DNA of 13,775 nt from Planctomycetota bacterium (GCA_018334735.1 JAGXLK010000009.1:1-13775); one strand, 5' to 3'. Counted from the stretch's first letter, positions 1-6,742 are shown. Notes: generated by a model not told the origin, from the letters alone. Numbers and translations: made by a program.

Positions 1-153
1 AACGCGAGCCGTGTCGATAAAATTCACGCCGAGATCGATCGCCCTATTAACCGTTGCCACGGCCTGTTCCACGCTAACTTTTGGAATCGTCATCCCGCCG
101 AAACCAATCCGCGAGACCTGCATTTCCGTCTTTCCAAGTCGTCGTTGCTCCAT
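1..153 (-). CDS. Aldo/keto reductase, N-terminal part (cut by left window edge)
   Basis: Reading leftward from the ATG at 153-151 gives 51 uninterrupted codons, starting MEQRRLGKTEMQVSRIGFGG and ending NFIDTARV at the window edge. RLGKT, VSRIGFGG and the FIDTA strand are the first two conserved blocks of the aldo/keto reductase family (NAD(P)H-dependent carbonyl reductases with a TIM barrel). The Asp of FIDTA (residue 47) is the first member of the catalytic Asp-Tyr-Lys-His tetrad; the Tyr would follow just outside the window. An in-frame ATG lies one codon upstream (156-154), but AGGAG at 165-161 is only 4 nt from it and 7 nt from the second ATG, so the second is preferred. The substrate cannot be told from this fragment. 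The family call is firm; only the N-terminus is visible. Confidence 0.88.
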   Translation of the reverse strand, partial: MEQRRLGKTEMQVSRIGFGGMTIPKVSVEQAVATVNRAIDLGVNFIDTARV

Positions 154-222
154 CATCGAACTCCTGCAATTCCGGTTTAAAATACGAATTTTGACGAGCG
201 GTTTTATTACTGTTCAACTCTT

Positions 223-251
223 AGTATAATGTTAACGTACCTGAACATCAA
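223..251 (-). promoter_or_regulatory. Sigma70-type promoter of the aldo/keto reductase
   Basis: On the minus strand TTGATG (251-246) is followed after exactly 17 nt by TATACT (228-223). Both hexamers match the sigma70 consensus at five of six positions. The expected start near 216 gives a leader of about 60 nt before the reductase ATG. The -10 overlaps a plus-strand TATAAT at 225-230, so divergent transcription from nearly the same site is possible. Confidence 0.65.
225..230 (+). promoter_or_regulatory. Possible -10 element for the exporter gene
   Basis: A perfect TATAAT lies on the plus strand at 225-230. No acceptable -35 sits 16-18 nt upstream: the sequence there is ttttat, and the TTGACG at 191-196 is 28 nt away, too far. 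If used, the leader before the exporter start would be about 155 nt. This is a weak call. Confidence 0.25.
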
Positions 252-283
252 GGCGTCAAATGTTTCTTTTTTTTACTATCAAT

Positions 284-391
284 TGGTGCGATTAAAAACA
301 CCATAAGCGGGTCCTGCAAACAGGGATACAGTACTATGAGTCCTCTATTATGGGCTTCATTCCCGGGATTTAACTCCCTGGAACACTGACA
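284..391 (+). promoter_or_regulatory. Structured leader with mutually exclusive pairings before the exporter gene
   Basis: Three short hairpins can form: TGGTG/CACCA (284-288 with 299-303), CCTG/CAGG (313-316 with 321-324, loop caaa) and GGGA/TCCC (365-368 with 375-378). A longer pairing, CAGGGA (321-326) with TCCCTG (375-380), excludes the last two. The right arm TCCCTG abuts the only Shine-Dalgarno-like GGAA (380-383), 8 nt before the ATG, so the alternatives could mask or free it. No U-tract follows, so control, if any, would be translational. It does not match a riboswitch class I know, and the regulatory role is inference. Confidence 0.25.
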
Positions 392-1546
392 ATGAGCGAG
401 ATTCTCCACATTCTATTGGAATCGGCGCAGAATTCTTTTCTGCAGGTCGGCGTTTTCGTCGGCGCCATGCTTCTGTTCTTCGGATACATCAATTATAGGT
501 ACGGTGGGGGACTCATAAAAGGTATTCGGAAGCACAAAAGGCTTCAGATTTTGTTCGGTGCTCTCCTGGGTGTCTCACCAGGATGTGGTGGGGCAATTTT
601 CGTAATGCCGCTGTATCTGCGAGGCACTGTAAGTTATGGGACAGTGGTGGCGACATTGATTTCTACCATGGGAGACTCATCGTTCGTCATCATCTCGCAA
701 ATGCCCTCGCGCGCGCTCTACGTTCACCTCATTTCGCTCGTTGTGGGAATCGGTGCCGGGTATACCATTGATGCTCTTGGGATCGGGACAAAACTGATTT
801 CGGAGCGGGAAACTTCCGGAGAAAAATCGCACGAGATGGAAGCGACGGCCGAAAAAAGCAACGATCGCCGCCCCCGCGACAGAATCGACGAAATCCTGCA
901 TTCCGACGGCCGTGAAGTCCCCGGAACTCTGGGATACGAAATCACGCATCGGGGTTACTGGATATGGTGGACAATCTGCGGGATCGGTTTTGTTCTCGGT
1001 TTAATTCTGCTTGGTCAACAGGACATTGCTGAGTTAACGGGGATCAACTGGAATTGGCCCATAGGGGTGCTCGGGACCGGTATGTCGGTGATCTGGATGT
1101 TTGCCGGAAGACACAGTGTTGCAGATGATACGTACGCAGAATCTGAAGAAAAAGTGGAATCCCTCAAAGAAATGCTTATTCATAACGCGCACGAGACTTC
1201 CTTCGTAACCTTCTGGGTTTTCATTGCTTACAGCGCCTACAGCTTATTTATGCATTTTGTCCCTGTCGACCTGGAGAACCTCGTCGATCAGGCGGGCTTT
1301 CTCCCTGTAATTGTCACCGCATGTGTAGGCCTCATTCCCGGATGCGGCCCCCAAATACTGGTTGTTACGCTCTACACAAAAGGGATTATCCCTTTCTCGG
1401 CGCTGGTTGCCCATACCCTCAGTCAGGACGGCGATGCTCTTTTCCCGATCATCGCGATGAATCCGCGTGCGGCTCTCTGGTTGACCGTAACAACCACTAT
1501 ACCCGCACTAATAGTGGGAATGCTTTTTTACCTGGCAGGATTTTAA
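392..1546 (+). CDS. Putative ten-TM heavy-metal/metalloid exporter (PF11449, ArsP_2 type)
   Basis: This is a 384-residue inner-membrane protein built as two related halves around a hydrophilic middle loop (about residues 132-188, rich in E, K, R and D). The signature is duplicated: GVSPGCGGAIF (60-70) and GLIPGCGPQIL (313-323), each followed about 30 residues later by an acidic element, MGDSSF (93-98) and DGDALF (346-351). HNAHETS (264-270) precedes another membrane segment. This pattern is typical of the family annotated as putative 10-TM heavy-metal exporter or putative manganese transporter. The paired PGCG motifs with conserved Cys64 and Cys318 suggest a pseudosymmetric metal pathway (inference). 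The start has only a weak GGAA ribosome site. The gene stands alone, 217 bp before the oxidoreductase. Substrates proposed for the family (As, Mn and others) are not settled, and nothing here decides it. Confidence 0.75.
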   Translation: MSEILHILLESAQNSFLQVGVFVGAMLLFFGYINYRYGGGLIKGIRKHKRLQILFGALLGVSPGCGGAIFVMPLYLRGTVSYGTVVATLISTMGDSSFVIISQMPSRALYVHLISLVVGIGAGYTIDALGIGTKLISERETSGEKSHEMEATAEKSNDRRPRDRIDEILHSDGREVPGTLGYEITHRGYWIWWTICGIGFVLGLILLGQQDIAELTGINWNWPIGVLGTGMSVIWMFAGRHSVADDTYAESEEKVESLKEMLIHNAHETSFVTFWVFIAYSAYSLFMHFVPVDLENLVDQAGFLPVIVTACVGLIPGCGPQILVVTLYTKGIIPFSALVAHTLSQDGDALFPIIAMNPRAALWLTVTTTIPALIVGMLFYLAGF

Positions 1547-1559
1547 GCGGCCTGCGATA

Positions 1560-1579
1560 AAGATCCCAATAGTGATCTT
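1560..1579 (+). terminator. Possible weak terminator hairpin after the exporter gene
   Basis: AAGATC (1560-1565) and GATCTT (1574-1579) form a perfect 6-bp stem around the 8-nt loop ccaatagt, 14 nt after the exporter stop codon. No T-tract follows (ccagaatac), so intrinsic termination would be inefficient. It may serve as a 3' stabilising hairpin instead. Confidence 0.3.
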
Positions 1580-1658
1580 CCAGAATACAGAACCGAGCGA
1601 AAAACGCAAAGTTCTTGTGCATGATTTTTGTTCGCTCCACTGTATAGGTTTCAGGTAC

Positions 1659-1687
1659 TTGAAAATCATTGTCGTTTGTCATAGAGT
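1659..1687 (+). promoter_or_regulatory. Candidate promoter for the FAD oxidoreductase
   Basis: TTGAAA (1659-1664, five of six matches to -35) is followed after 17 nt by TAGAGT (1682-1687, four of six matches to -10). A start near 1694 would leave a leader of about 70 nt before the oxidoreductase ATG. The weak -10 keeps confidence low. The 217-bp gap around it argues that the gene has its own promoter. Confidence 0.3.
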
Positions 1688-1763
1688 TTACGGGTAAAAG
1701 GGTGGAAATTTTTTGGGCAAGACTCTCGAGATTTATTTTCTGTTTAGAAAATGAAAGGCCAAG

Positions 1764-3140
1764 ATGCCATCCAACGACAGAGAATATGAGTATGTGATCG
1801 TAGGCGGCGGACCATCGACAAGGATCCTCAATCATTACCTGAACATGGCGAATCCTGACGTGTCGGTATGCGTGATACGAAATGAAGAACGTATCGCGAA
1901 CCACTGTTCGATCCCCTACATAATCGATGGCACAGTGCCGCTTCATGAAGGCGGTTTGACGTCGGACAGAATAGTAACACGATTTGGCACCGACCTGATC
2001 AAAGAAAAAGTCATCTCCGGCGATGCGGGGAAAAAATACGTCACGACGGATGCAGGCACGCAAATCGGGTATGAGAAACTGGTCTTCGCCACCGGTGCCG
2101 AAGAGGCCCTGCCCCCTATCCCGGGCACAGACCTGCCCGGTGCTATTAAAGTAAGAGACCTTGAGGATTTCAGGACGTCTCTTGACCAAATCGAGAAAAG
2201 GCAGTCATTCGTCGTGCTGGGGGCCGGGTACGTCGGCCTCGAAATTGGGTGCGCTCTTCAGCGATCGGGCAAAGAGGTGCGCGTGGTTGAGCTTCTCCCG
2301 CATATTATGGGTAACCGCTACGATCCCGATTCTATCGCTCCTCTTGAAACGACCCTCCGGGAACATGGAATTGACCTCCGCCTGGGACATAAAGCCGTGG
2401 AAGTTGGCGGCGATCAGCATGTGGAGTTTCTCGAACTCGAAAATGGGAACTGGATCCACACAGACGCTCTTGTGTTGGCCACGGGGGTTAAGCCGAGGAT
2501 CGGCTACGCGGAAGAATTTGGCCTTGAAACAGCGCGAGAGGGAATCGTCGTCGACGAATATTTCCGAACTAATTTGCCGGACGTCTACGCACTTGGCGAC
2601 TGTATTCAGACACACTCTTTCGTAACGAGACTCCCCTTCCCCGGGAAACTCGGCAGTGTAGCAGCCCAGATGGCCCGAACGCTGGCCCTGAATTTCAATG
2701 GAAAAGACATACCCTTTGAAGGCGTGCTAAACCCTGCCTGCACAAAGTTATTCGATCTGCATTTCTGCTCGGCGGGTCATACAGAAAAAGATGCCCGCGA
2801 TGCCGAGATTGATGTCATCTGCGGCAAGACGGAGAACACAGATATCTACAGCAATATGCCTCACAACCGTGATGTCTTTGCCAAACTGGTTTTCCGACGG
2901 GACGACCGGACAGTGATAGGTGGCGAAATGGTTGGTGCTGCCAATTTCGCGGGTTTTGCGGACTGTCTTGCCCAACTAATCCACCGGAAAGCTACAATAG
3001 AAGATATTGCAACCATGGATGTGTCCACTCATCCTGAACTCACGCCAAACCCCGCCCATTCCTACCTGATGTTTGCAGCACAGAAAGTGCTTCAAGATTC
3101 GGTAAACAAACAGGAATTGTCCAGTAACGTCGGTTTCTAA
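1764..3140 (+). CDS. FAD/NAD(P)-dependent pyridine nucleotide-disulfide oxidoreductase (CoA-disulfide reductase / NADH oxidase type)
   Basis: This 458-residue soluble flavoenzyme is full length for the family. In order it shows an FAD Rossmann site VIVGGGPST (11-19), the single redox Cys48 in NHCSIPY, the position used by CoA-disulfide reductases and NADH oxidases/peroxidases, an NAD(P) Rossmann site VLGAGYVGLE (151-160), the LATG strand (238-241), the second FAD motif YALGDC (275-280), and a C-terminal dimerisation domain (about 320-450) ending near HPELTPNP. Glu176 at the end of the second NAD strand suggests NADH over NADPH (inference). The FAD motif is odd: the third Gly of GxGxxG is Thr19. 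There is no C-terminal rhodanese domain. The ATG has AAAGG 5 nt upstream. The likely role is reduction of a low-molecular-weight disulfide, persulfide or oxygen/peroxide; the substrate is unknown. It lies between a metal exporter and a thioredoxin gene, which fits thiol-redox or metal stress. Confidence 0.85.
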   Translation: MPSNDREYEYVIVGGGPSTRILNHYLNMANPDVSVCVIRNEERIANHCSIPYIIDGTVPLHEGGLTSDRIVTRFGTDLIKEKVISGDAGKKYVTTDAGTQIGYEKLVFATGAEEALPPIPGTDLPGAIKVRDLEDFRTSLDQIEKRQSFVVLGAGYVGLEIGCALQRSGKEVRVVELLPHIMGNRYDPDSIAPLETTLREHGIDLRLGHKAVEVGGDQHVEFLELENGNWIHTDALVLATGVKPRIGYAEEFGLETAREGIVVDEYFRTNLPDVYALGDCIQTHSFVTRLPFPGKLGSVAAQMARTLALNFNGKDIPFEGVLNPACTKLFDLHFCSAGHTEKDARDAEIDVICGKTENTDIYSNMPHNRDVFAKLVFRRDDRTVIGGEMVGAANFAGFADCLAQLIHRKATIEDIATMDVSTHPELTPNPAHSYLMFAAQKVLQDSVNKQELSSNVGF

Positions 3141-3170
3141 CTCTATACCCAGAACCGGTCTGAAGGCCAT

Positions 3171-3247
3171 CGGCTGAGCGGCACGGAAAAAGCAACATGC
3201 GATTTCACCAGAAAGCAACACCTCCGTTTTCCGCAGCCGCTCAGCCG
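3171..3247. repeat. Large near-perfect inverted repeat (intergenic palindrome)
   Basis: CGGCTGAGCGGC (3171-3182) is perfectly complementary to GCCGCTCAGCCG (3236-3247). Inside, after a small asymmetric bulge (A at 3183 against CA at 3234-3235), CGGAAAA (3184-3190) pairs with TTTTCCG (3227-3233). In total 19 base pairs enclose a 36-nt loop. It lies 30 nt after the oxidoreductase stop and 44 nt before the next ATG. There is no adjacent T-run on either side, although TCTTTTT occurs 25 nt downstream. It may act as a terminator/attenuator, mRNA stabiliser, protein-binding palindrome or small mobile palindromic unit. Confidence 0.75.
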
Positions 3248-3291
3248 CACCAGCGTCAACTGTAACGTAGTATCTTTTTCAGGAGAGTGCT

Positions 3292-4056
3292 ATGAGTGAA
3301 GAACCCGTCGAACTTTATTTGAAAAAACTCGAAAAATGGCGAATCAATCAAAATCTCTCCCGGGCGGACGCCGCGAAAGAGCTCGGAATTCCTCGTGGGA
3401 CCTATGCCAACTGGTACCGCAAAGGCAAAAGCAAGACAAAACCATCAGGCCGATACGTCCAATGGTTGAAAAGTTTCCTCACAACCAGAGGGATTCTCTC
3501 CGGAGAAAAATTCCTTGAGCACGAAGGTCCGGAAACGTTGCGTCGAATTGGCTTTGAAAAAGAACTGACCGTGATGGATTTCGGCTGTGGGAACGGGGAC
3601 TACAGTCTCATGATCAGCCGAGCGGTCGGGCCCAATGGCCAGGTGTTCGCCATCGATAAAAACAAGGACGTCCTCTACGAAATGATGGGCAGAGCGAGAG
3701 GCGAAAAACTCGATAATATAAAAATGTTACATCTATCCGATTCCGAATCCGATCCGCCGACAGAAATCGACCTGCCGACCGGATCAATCAATGCAGGATG
3801 GTTCGCGGACGTTCTGCACGATGGATATTTCGAAGAGGATGAGTTAAAGGGGGAACTGATCAAAGATGTGCGTCGGGTCTTATCCCCCGATGGCTTCCTC
3901 GCCTTCCATCCGATCCACATGGATAAAAAGAGACTAAAAAAAATAATCGAAGACCGGGGCTTCCGGGCGGAAAAGAATCAAAAGCACGAACTTCTCTTCC
4001 ACGGCAGCGAATTCCACAGAGGCACCGTGCTCAAATTTAAAAAAGCGGACGGCTGA
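3292..4056 (+). CDS. HTH DNA-binding domain fused to a class I SAM-dependent methyltransferase
   Basis: This 254-residue protein has two parts. Residues about 13-45 (LEKWRINQNLSRADAAKELG and on) read as an XRE/lambda-repressor-like helix-turn-helix: a conserved alternation of helices with LSRADAAKELGI as turn/scaffold and PRGTYANWYRKG as recognition helix, followed by a basic stretch KGKSKTK (44-50). Residues about 90-250 form a Rossmann methyltransferase: motif I VMDFGCGNGDYS (94-105), the acidic strand FAIDKN (119-124), a WFADVLHD segment (170-177) and the post-motif RVLSPDGFLAFHP (195-207). AGGAG sits 6 nt before the ATG, a strong start. The next methyltransferase begins 27 nt after the stop, so they are likely cotranscribed. 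Such a fusion suggests either a DNA-binding methyltransferase or an autoregulating enzyme whose target is unknown. It lacks the cysteine set of ArsM. Domain calls are firm; function is not. Confidence 0.78.
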   Translation: MSEEPVELYLKKLEKWRINQNLSRADAAKELGIPRGTYANWYRKGKSKTKPSGRYVQWLKSFLTTRGILSGEKFLEHEGPETLRRIGFEKELTVMDFGCGNGDYSLMISRAVGPNGQVFAIDKNKDVLYEMMGRARGEKLDNIKMLHLSDSESDPPTEIDLPTGSINAGWFADVLHDGYFEEDELKGELIKDVRRVLSPDGFLAFHPIHMDKKRLKKIIEDRGFRAEKNQKHELLFHGSEFHRGTVLKFKKADG

Positions 4057-4083
4057 ACATAGCCCTCAACGGAACAGTCCACG

Positions 4084-4773
4084 ATGCCACAACGTAGCAA
4101 AATTGATATAACCGGTGCATCGGCCAAGTATTATGACGCGGGTATGGACCTGCTTTTTATGGGAGGGCACCGGCGTTTCATGAGAACCGTGCTGAGAAAA
4201 ATGGGAACGAAACCGGGAGACGAGATACTGGACATGGGATCAGGAACCGGACGCAATGCGTCCCTGATGATTGAGATGCTCGGCTCCACCGGACGGATCC
4301 TCGGGATCGATATCGGCCAGGAAATGCTACGGCAGTCACGGCAGCGATGTCATAAGTACCCAAACGCGGAGTTTATCGAAGCATCAATCAAGGAACCTCT
4401 TGATTTCGATAACAAATTCGATAAGGCCTGTCTTTTTTTTGTGCTTCACGGCTTCGAAGATGAAGCGAAAAAGATTATACTGGAGAATGCTTTTCAGGCC
4501 CTGAAACCCTCGGGGCGTTTGTGGATTCTCGACTACGCCGAATTCGATTTGGATCGCCTTCTGTTCCCTTTGCGCTGGATTTTCACTCATTTCGAGTGTG
4601 AACTGGCCTCCGAATTCCTTGAACTGGATCTGCAGGCAATGTTAAAGTCAGAAGAGTTTACGGATTTTGTATCGCACCCGATGCTGGGAAGTTACCTGCG
4701 TTTATTGGAAGCTCGCAAACCCGGCAGCCAAAAAACGCATAATATCTGCAATTTGGTTTTTATCCATAATTGA
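4084..4773 (+). CDS. Class I SAM-dependent methyltransferase (UbiE/COQ5-like)
   Basis: This 229-residue cytosolic protein has the usual small-molecule methyltransferase layout. It opens with ASAKYYDAGMD (12-22), like UbiE-type enzymes, followed by motif I EILDMGSGTGRN (47-58), post-I ILGIDIG (72-78), a FDKACLFFVLHGF motif-II/III region (112-124) and ALKPSGRLWILDY (139-151). Its cysteines (89, 116, 171 and 222) are not arranged as in ArsM, so arsenite methylation is not supported. A hydrophobic stretch (159-170) could mean a lipid, quinone or other hydrophobic acceptor (inference). The ribosome site is weak (GGAAC, 8 nt before the ATG). It lies 27 nt after the HTH-methyltransferase and 13 nt before the thioredoxin start, so the three are probably one transcript. 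Two consecutive methyltransferases of different types is notable. The acceptor is unknown. Confidence 0.78.
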   Translation: MPQRSKIDITGASAKYYDAGMDLLFMGGHRRFMRTVLRKMGTKPGDEILDMGSGTGRNASLMIEMLGSTGRILGIDIGQEMLRQSRQRCHKYPNAEFIEASIKEPLDFDNKFDKACLFFVLHGFEDEAKKIILENAFQALKPSGRLWILDYAEFDLDRLLFPLRWIFTHFECELASEFLELDLQAMLKSEEFTDFVSHPMLGSYLRLLEARKPGSQKTHNICNLVFIHN

Positions 4774-4786
4774 GGCAGGAGGTAAT

Positions 4787-5350
4787 GTGTTCCAGAAAAT
4801 TTTTATTGGTGCCTTGATCGGCGGCGCTATCGGCGCAACAACAGGGTATTTCGGCAAATGTTCCTCCGGAGTATGTCCGCTCACGGCAAATCCCTATACG
4901 GGAGCCCTTTACGGAGCGGTAATGGGCGTTATGATCACCGTGATACTTTCTGAAGCGACCAAAAATCCGGGGCACGTCCCCGGGAGCAAAGCGCGTGAAA
5001 TGCTCCAATCTATCGACAAAGTCACAGACGAGACTTTCAACGAAAAAGTCCTCCAATCGAATCTCCCGGTCGTCGTAGATTTCTGGTCGCCCACATGCCG
5101 TCCCTGCCGAAAGGTTTCTCCCATAATCGCGGAACTGGGAGAGGACTACGGCGGCAAAATCAAAGTTTACAAAATGAATGTCGCGAGCAACGAAGATTCC
5201 GCCGAACGCTATGATCTCAAAGGCATCCCGGCCGTGTTGTTCTTCAAAAACGGGCAGGAGTTACGCCATATGCGCATTGTGGGAGCGCGGGACAAAGAGG
5301 CGTATCAGAAAGTGATTGAAGAACTCGTCGGAATAAACTCGCAGGAATGA
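4787..5350 (+). CDS. Membrane-anchored DUF6132-thioredoxin fusion
   Basis: The start is taken at GTG 4787, because AGGAGG (4777-4782) lies just upstream and just after the methyltransferase stop; an in-frame ATG 40 codons earlier lies inside the preceding gene. The product has 187 residues. Residues 2-54 match the DUF6132 pattern: a Gly-rich TM helix (5-21), a loop with KCSSGVCPLTANP (Cys25, Cys30), and a second Gly/Ala-rich TM helix (about 38-54). Residues about 75-187 form a thioredoxin domain: VVVDFWSPTCRPCRKVSP with redox Cys104 and Cys107 (CRPC instead of CGPC, and Thr in place of the usual Trp), and GIPAVLFFKNG with the cis-Pro148. Positive charges after helix 2 suggest the thioredoxin faces the cytoplasm and the CX4C loop faces the periplasm (inference). 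It probably reduces a disulfide linked to the neighbouring redox or methyltransferase enzymes. Domains are sure; partner is unknown. Confidence 0.82.
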   Translation: MFQKIFIGALIGGAIGATTGYFGKCSSGVCPLTANPYTGALYGAVMGVMITVILSEATKNPGHVPGSKAREMLQSIDKVTDETFNEKVLQSNLPVVVDFWSPTCRPCRKVSPIIAELGEDYGGKIKVYKMNVASNEDSAERYDLKGIPAVLFFKNGQELRHMRIVGARDKEAYQKVIEELVGINSQE

Positions 5351-5389
5351 AAATTGCGATAGTTTCCGTTCAACCGGCCCGATCGAGGG

Positions 5390-6742
5390 CTACCTGCGCC
5401 GTCCGCAACAGTTCTTATACTTCTTCCCACTGCCGCAGGGACATGGATCATTTCGCCCCACTTTTCGGGATCGCTTCGGCACCGCCTGCACCTTCTGGAT
5501 CCGCGGTTTTTCCTCCTCCATAATTTCTGCCGGCGGTCGTCCGCGTTGCAACAGACTGGCCATCTTTTTCATCTTCGGATCGATATGGCGGAAAAATTTA
5601 TAATACCCCTCGCAAAGGTAATTCAGGCCGTTCTCACCGTCCTCTGTTCTGGTAAACCTGTTCTTCGGGCACCCGCCGTGGCAGACGAAAAGCACCTCAC
5701 AATCCCGGCATTTTTGCGGAAGACCTTCTTTCTTGAATTCCCCCAGCCTTCGCACAGGTTCGCCGGTAACCATTTCCTCGACGGGATCTTCCAGAATATT
5801 TCCCAACCTGTGGCCCGGGTAGACAAAATGGTCGCAGGAATATAGATCCCCATTATGTTCGATGATCATCGCATTGCCGCATTTCTCGGAGAAATTGCAC
5901 AACGGCGGATCCTGTCCCACCCAACCGGCCAGCGAGACATCGAAGATTTGCACGAAGGTCTCCCCGACATCGTTTTTCACCCATTCGTCGAATATCTCAC
6001 ACAAAAAGTCACCATACTGTTCCGGTTCGACCGTCCAGTCCGTTACCTCCCCTTCGTCCTCGCTTTCCCATGGACGCGGTTCGGCCAATTCCAATCCCAA
6101 TTCTCTGGAATGCTCATCCGGCACCCTCTCCACAATGGGAATGAACTGCATGAAATTCGTACCGGTGTCTTTAAGAAAATTATAGACCTCGAGCGGACGT
6201 TCGGCGCATTCGGGTGTAACCGACGTAAGCGTATTGTAGCGCACGGTATTTTCCTGGAGAATGCGCATCGTCTTCATAACCTTCTCAAACGTCGGATTCT
6301 CGCCCCTGTCGACCCGGTAAAGATCATGAATATCCTGCGGCCCATCGATACTGAGACCGATCAGAAAATTAGCGCGTGCCAGGAACTCGCCCCACTCTTC
6401 GTCAATCAAAATCCCATTTGTCTGCAGAGAGTTAGTTATCCGTTTTTTGCCGGCGTATTTCTTCTGAAGCTCGACAGCCCTCCGGAAAAAATCCACCCCC
6501 AGCAGGGTCGGCTCCCCCCCCTGCCATGCAAAATTGACTTCCTGCGTCGGTGCCGCCTCGATGTATTTTCGGATATACGCTTCCAGCACTTCATCGGACA
6601 TGCGGTATTGTTCGGCTCCGTCGAAAAGCGCTTCCTTCTCGGTGTAAAAACAGTACCGGCAACGCAGATTACACGCCGGCCCGGCCGGTTTGGCCATGAT
6701 GTGAAAAGGTCTTAATTGTTTGTTGTTATTGTCTGAAGACAC
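5390..6742 (-). CDS. Anaerobic sulfatase-maturase-like radical SAM/SPASM protein with SEC-C tail
   Basis: This 450-residue protein starts at GTG 6742 with AAGGA 9 nt upstream. The radical SAM cluster motif is CNLRCRYC (Cys24, Cys28, Cys31), followed by FAWQGGEPTL (71-80), LQTNG (106-110) and GLSIDGP (129-135), all typical of anaerobic sulfatase-maturating enzymes. The SPASM region supplies Cys282, Cys288, Cys303, Cys345, Cys348, Cys354, Cys358 and Cys377 for two auxiliary Fe-S clusters. The CD pair Cys303-Asp304 corresponds to the cysteine-plus-catalytic-Asp of characterised maturases, so activity is likely. Residues 426-450 add a SEC-C zinc motif (Cys434, Cys436, Cys445, Cys446). The family oxidises a sulfatase active-site Cys or Ser to formylglycine in the cytoplasm. 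No sulfatase lies in this window, so the substrate must be encoded elsewhere or be a different peptide. It is alone in its transcription unit, convergent with the thioredoxin gene and divergent from msrB. Confidence 0.88.
   Translation of the reverse strand: MSSDNNNKQLRPFHIMAKPAGPACNLRCRYCFYTEKEALFDGAEQYRMSDEVLEAYIRKYIEAAPTQEVNFAWQGGEPTLLGVDFFRRAVELQKKYAGKKRITNSLQTNGILIDEEWGEFLARANFLIGLSIDGPQDIHDLYRVDRGENPTFEKVMKTMRILQENTVRYNTLTSVTPECAERPLEVYNFLKDTGTNFMQFIPIVERVPDEHSRELGLELAEPRPWESEDEGEVTDWTVEPEQYGDFLCEIFDEWVKNDVGETFVQIFDVSLAGWVGQDPPLCNFSEKCGNAMIIEHNGDLYSCDHFVYPGHRLGNILEDPVEEMVTGEPVRRLGEFKKEGLPQKCRDCEVLFVCHGGCPKNRFTRTEDGENGLNYLCEGYYKFFRHIDPKMKKMASLLQRGRPPAEIMEEEKPRIQKVQAVPKRSRKVGRNDPCPCGSGKKYKNCCGRRR

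Noticed and set aside
191..230. TTGACG ... TATAAT as one plus-strand promoter
   Set aside because: The spacer is 28 nt, too long for sigma70.
284..391. yybP-ykoY manganese riboswitch before the exporter
   Set aside because: The conserved bases of that class could not be found in the leader.
1497..2189. Long minus-strand open frame (230 codons) across the exporter end and oxidoreductase start
   Set aside because: It overlaps two well-supported plus-strand genes, has no recognisable family and reads as a shadow of their codons.
4084..4773. ArsM-type arsenite methyltransferase
   Set aside because: The conserved ArsM cysteine arrangement is absent, and no arsR or arsenate reductase gene is near.
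4667..4786. Upstream ATG start for the DUF6132-thioredoxin gene
   Set aside because: The extra 40 residues lie inside the methyltransferase gene in another frame, while GTG 4787 has an AGGAGG site.
5855..6715. Plus-strand open frame of 286 codons
   Set aside because: It is antisense to the radical SAM maturase, whose cysteine motifs are intact.
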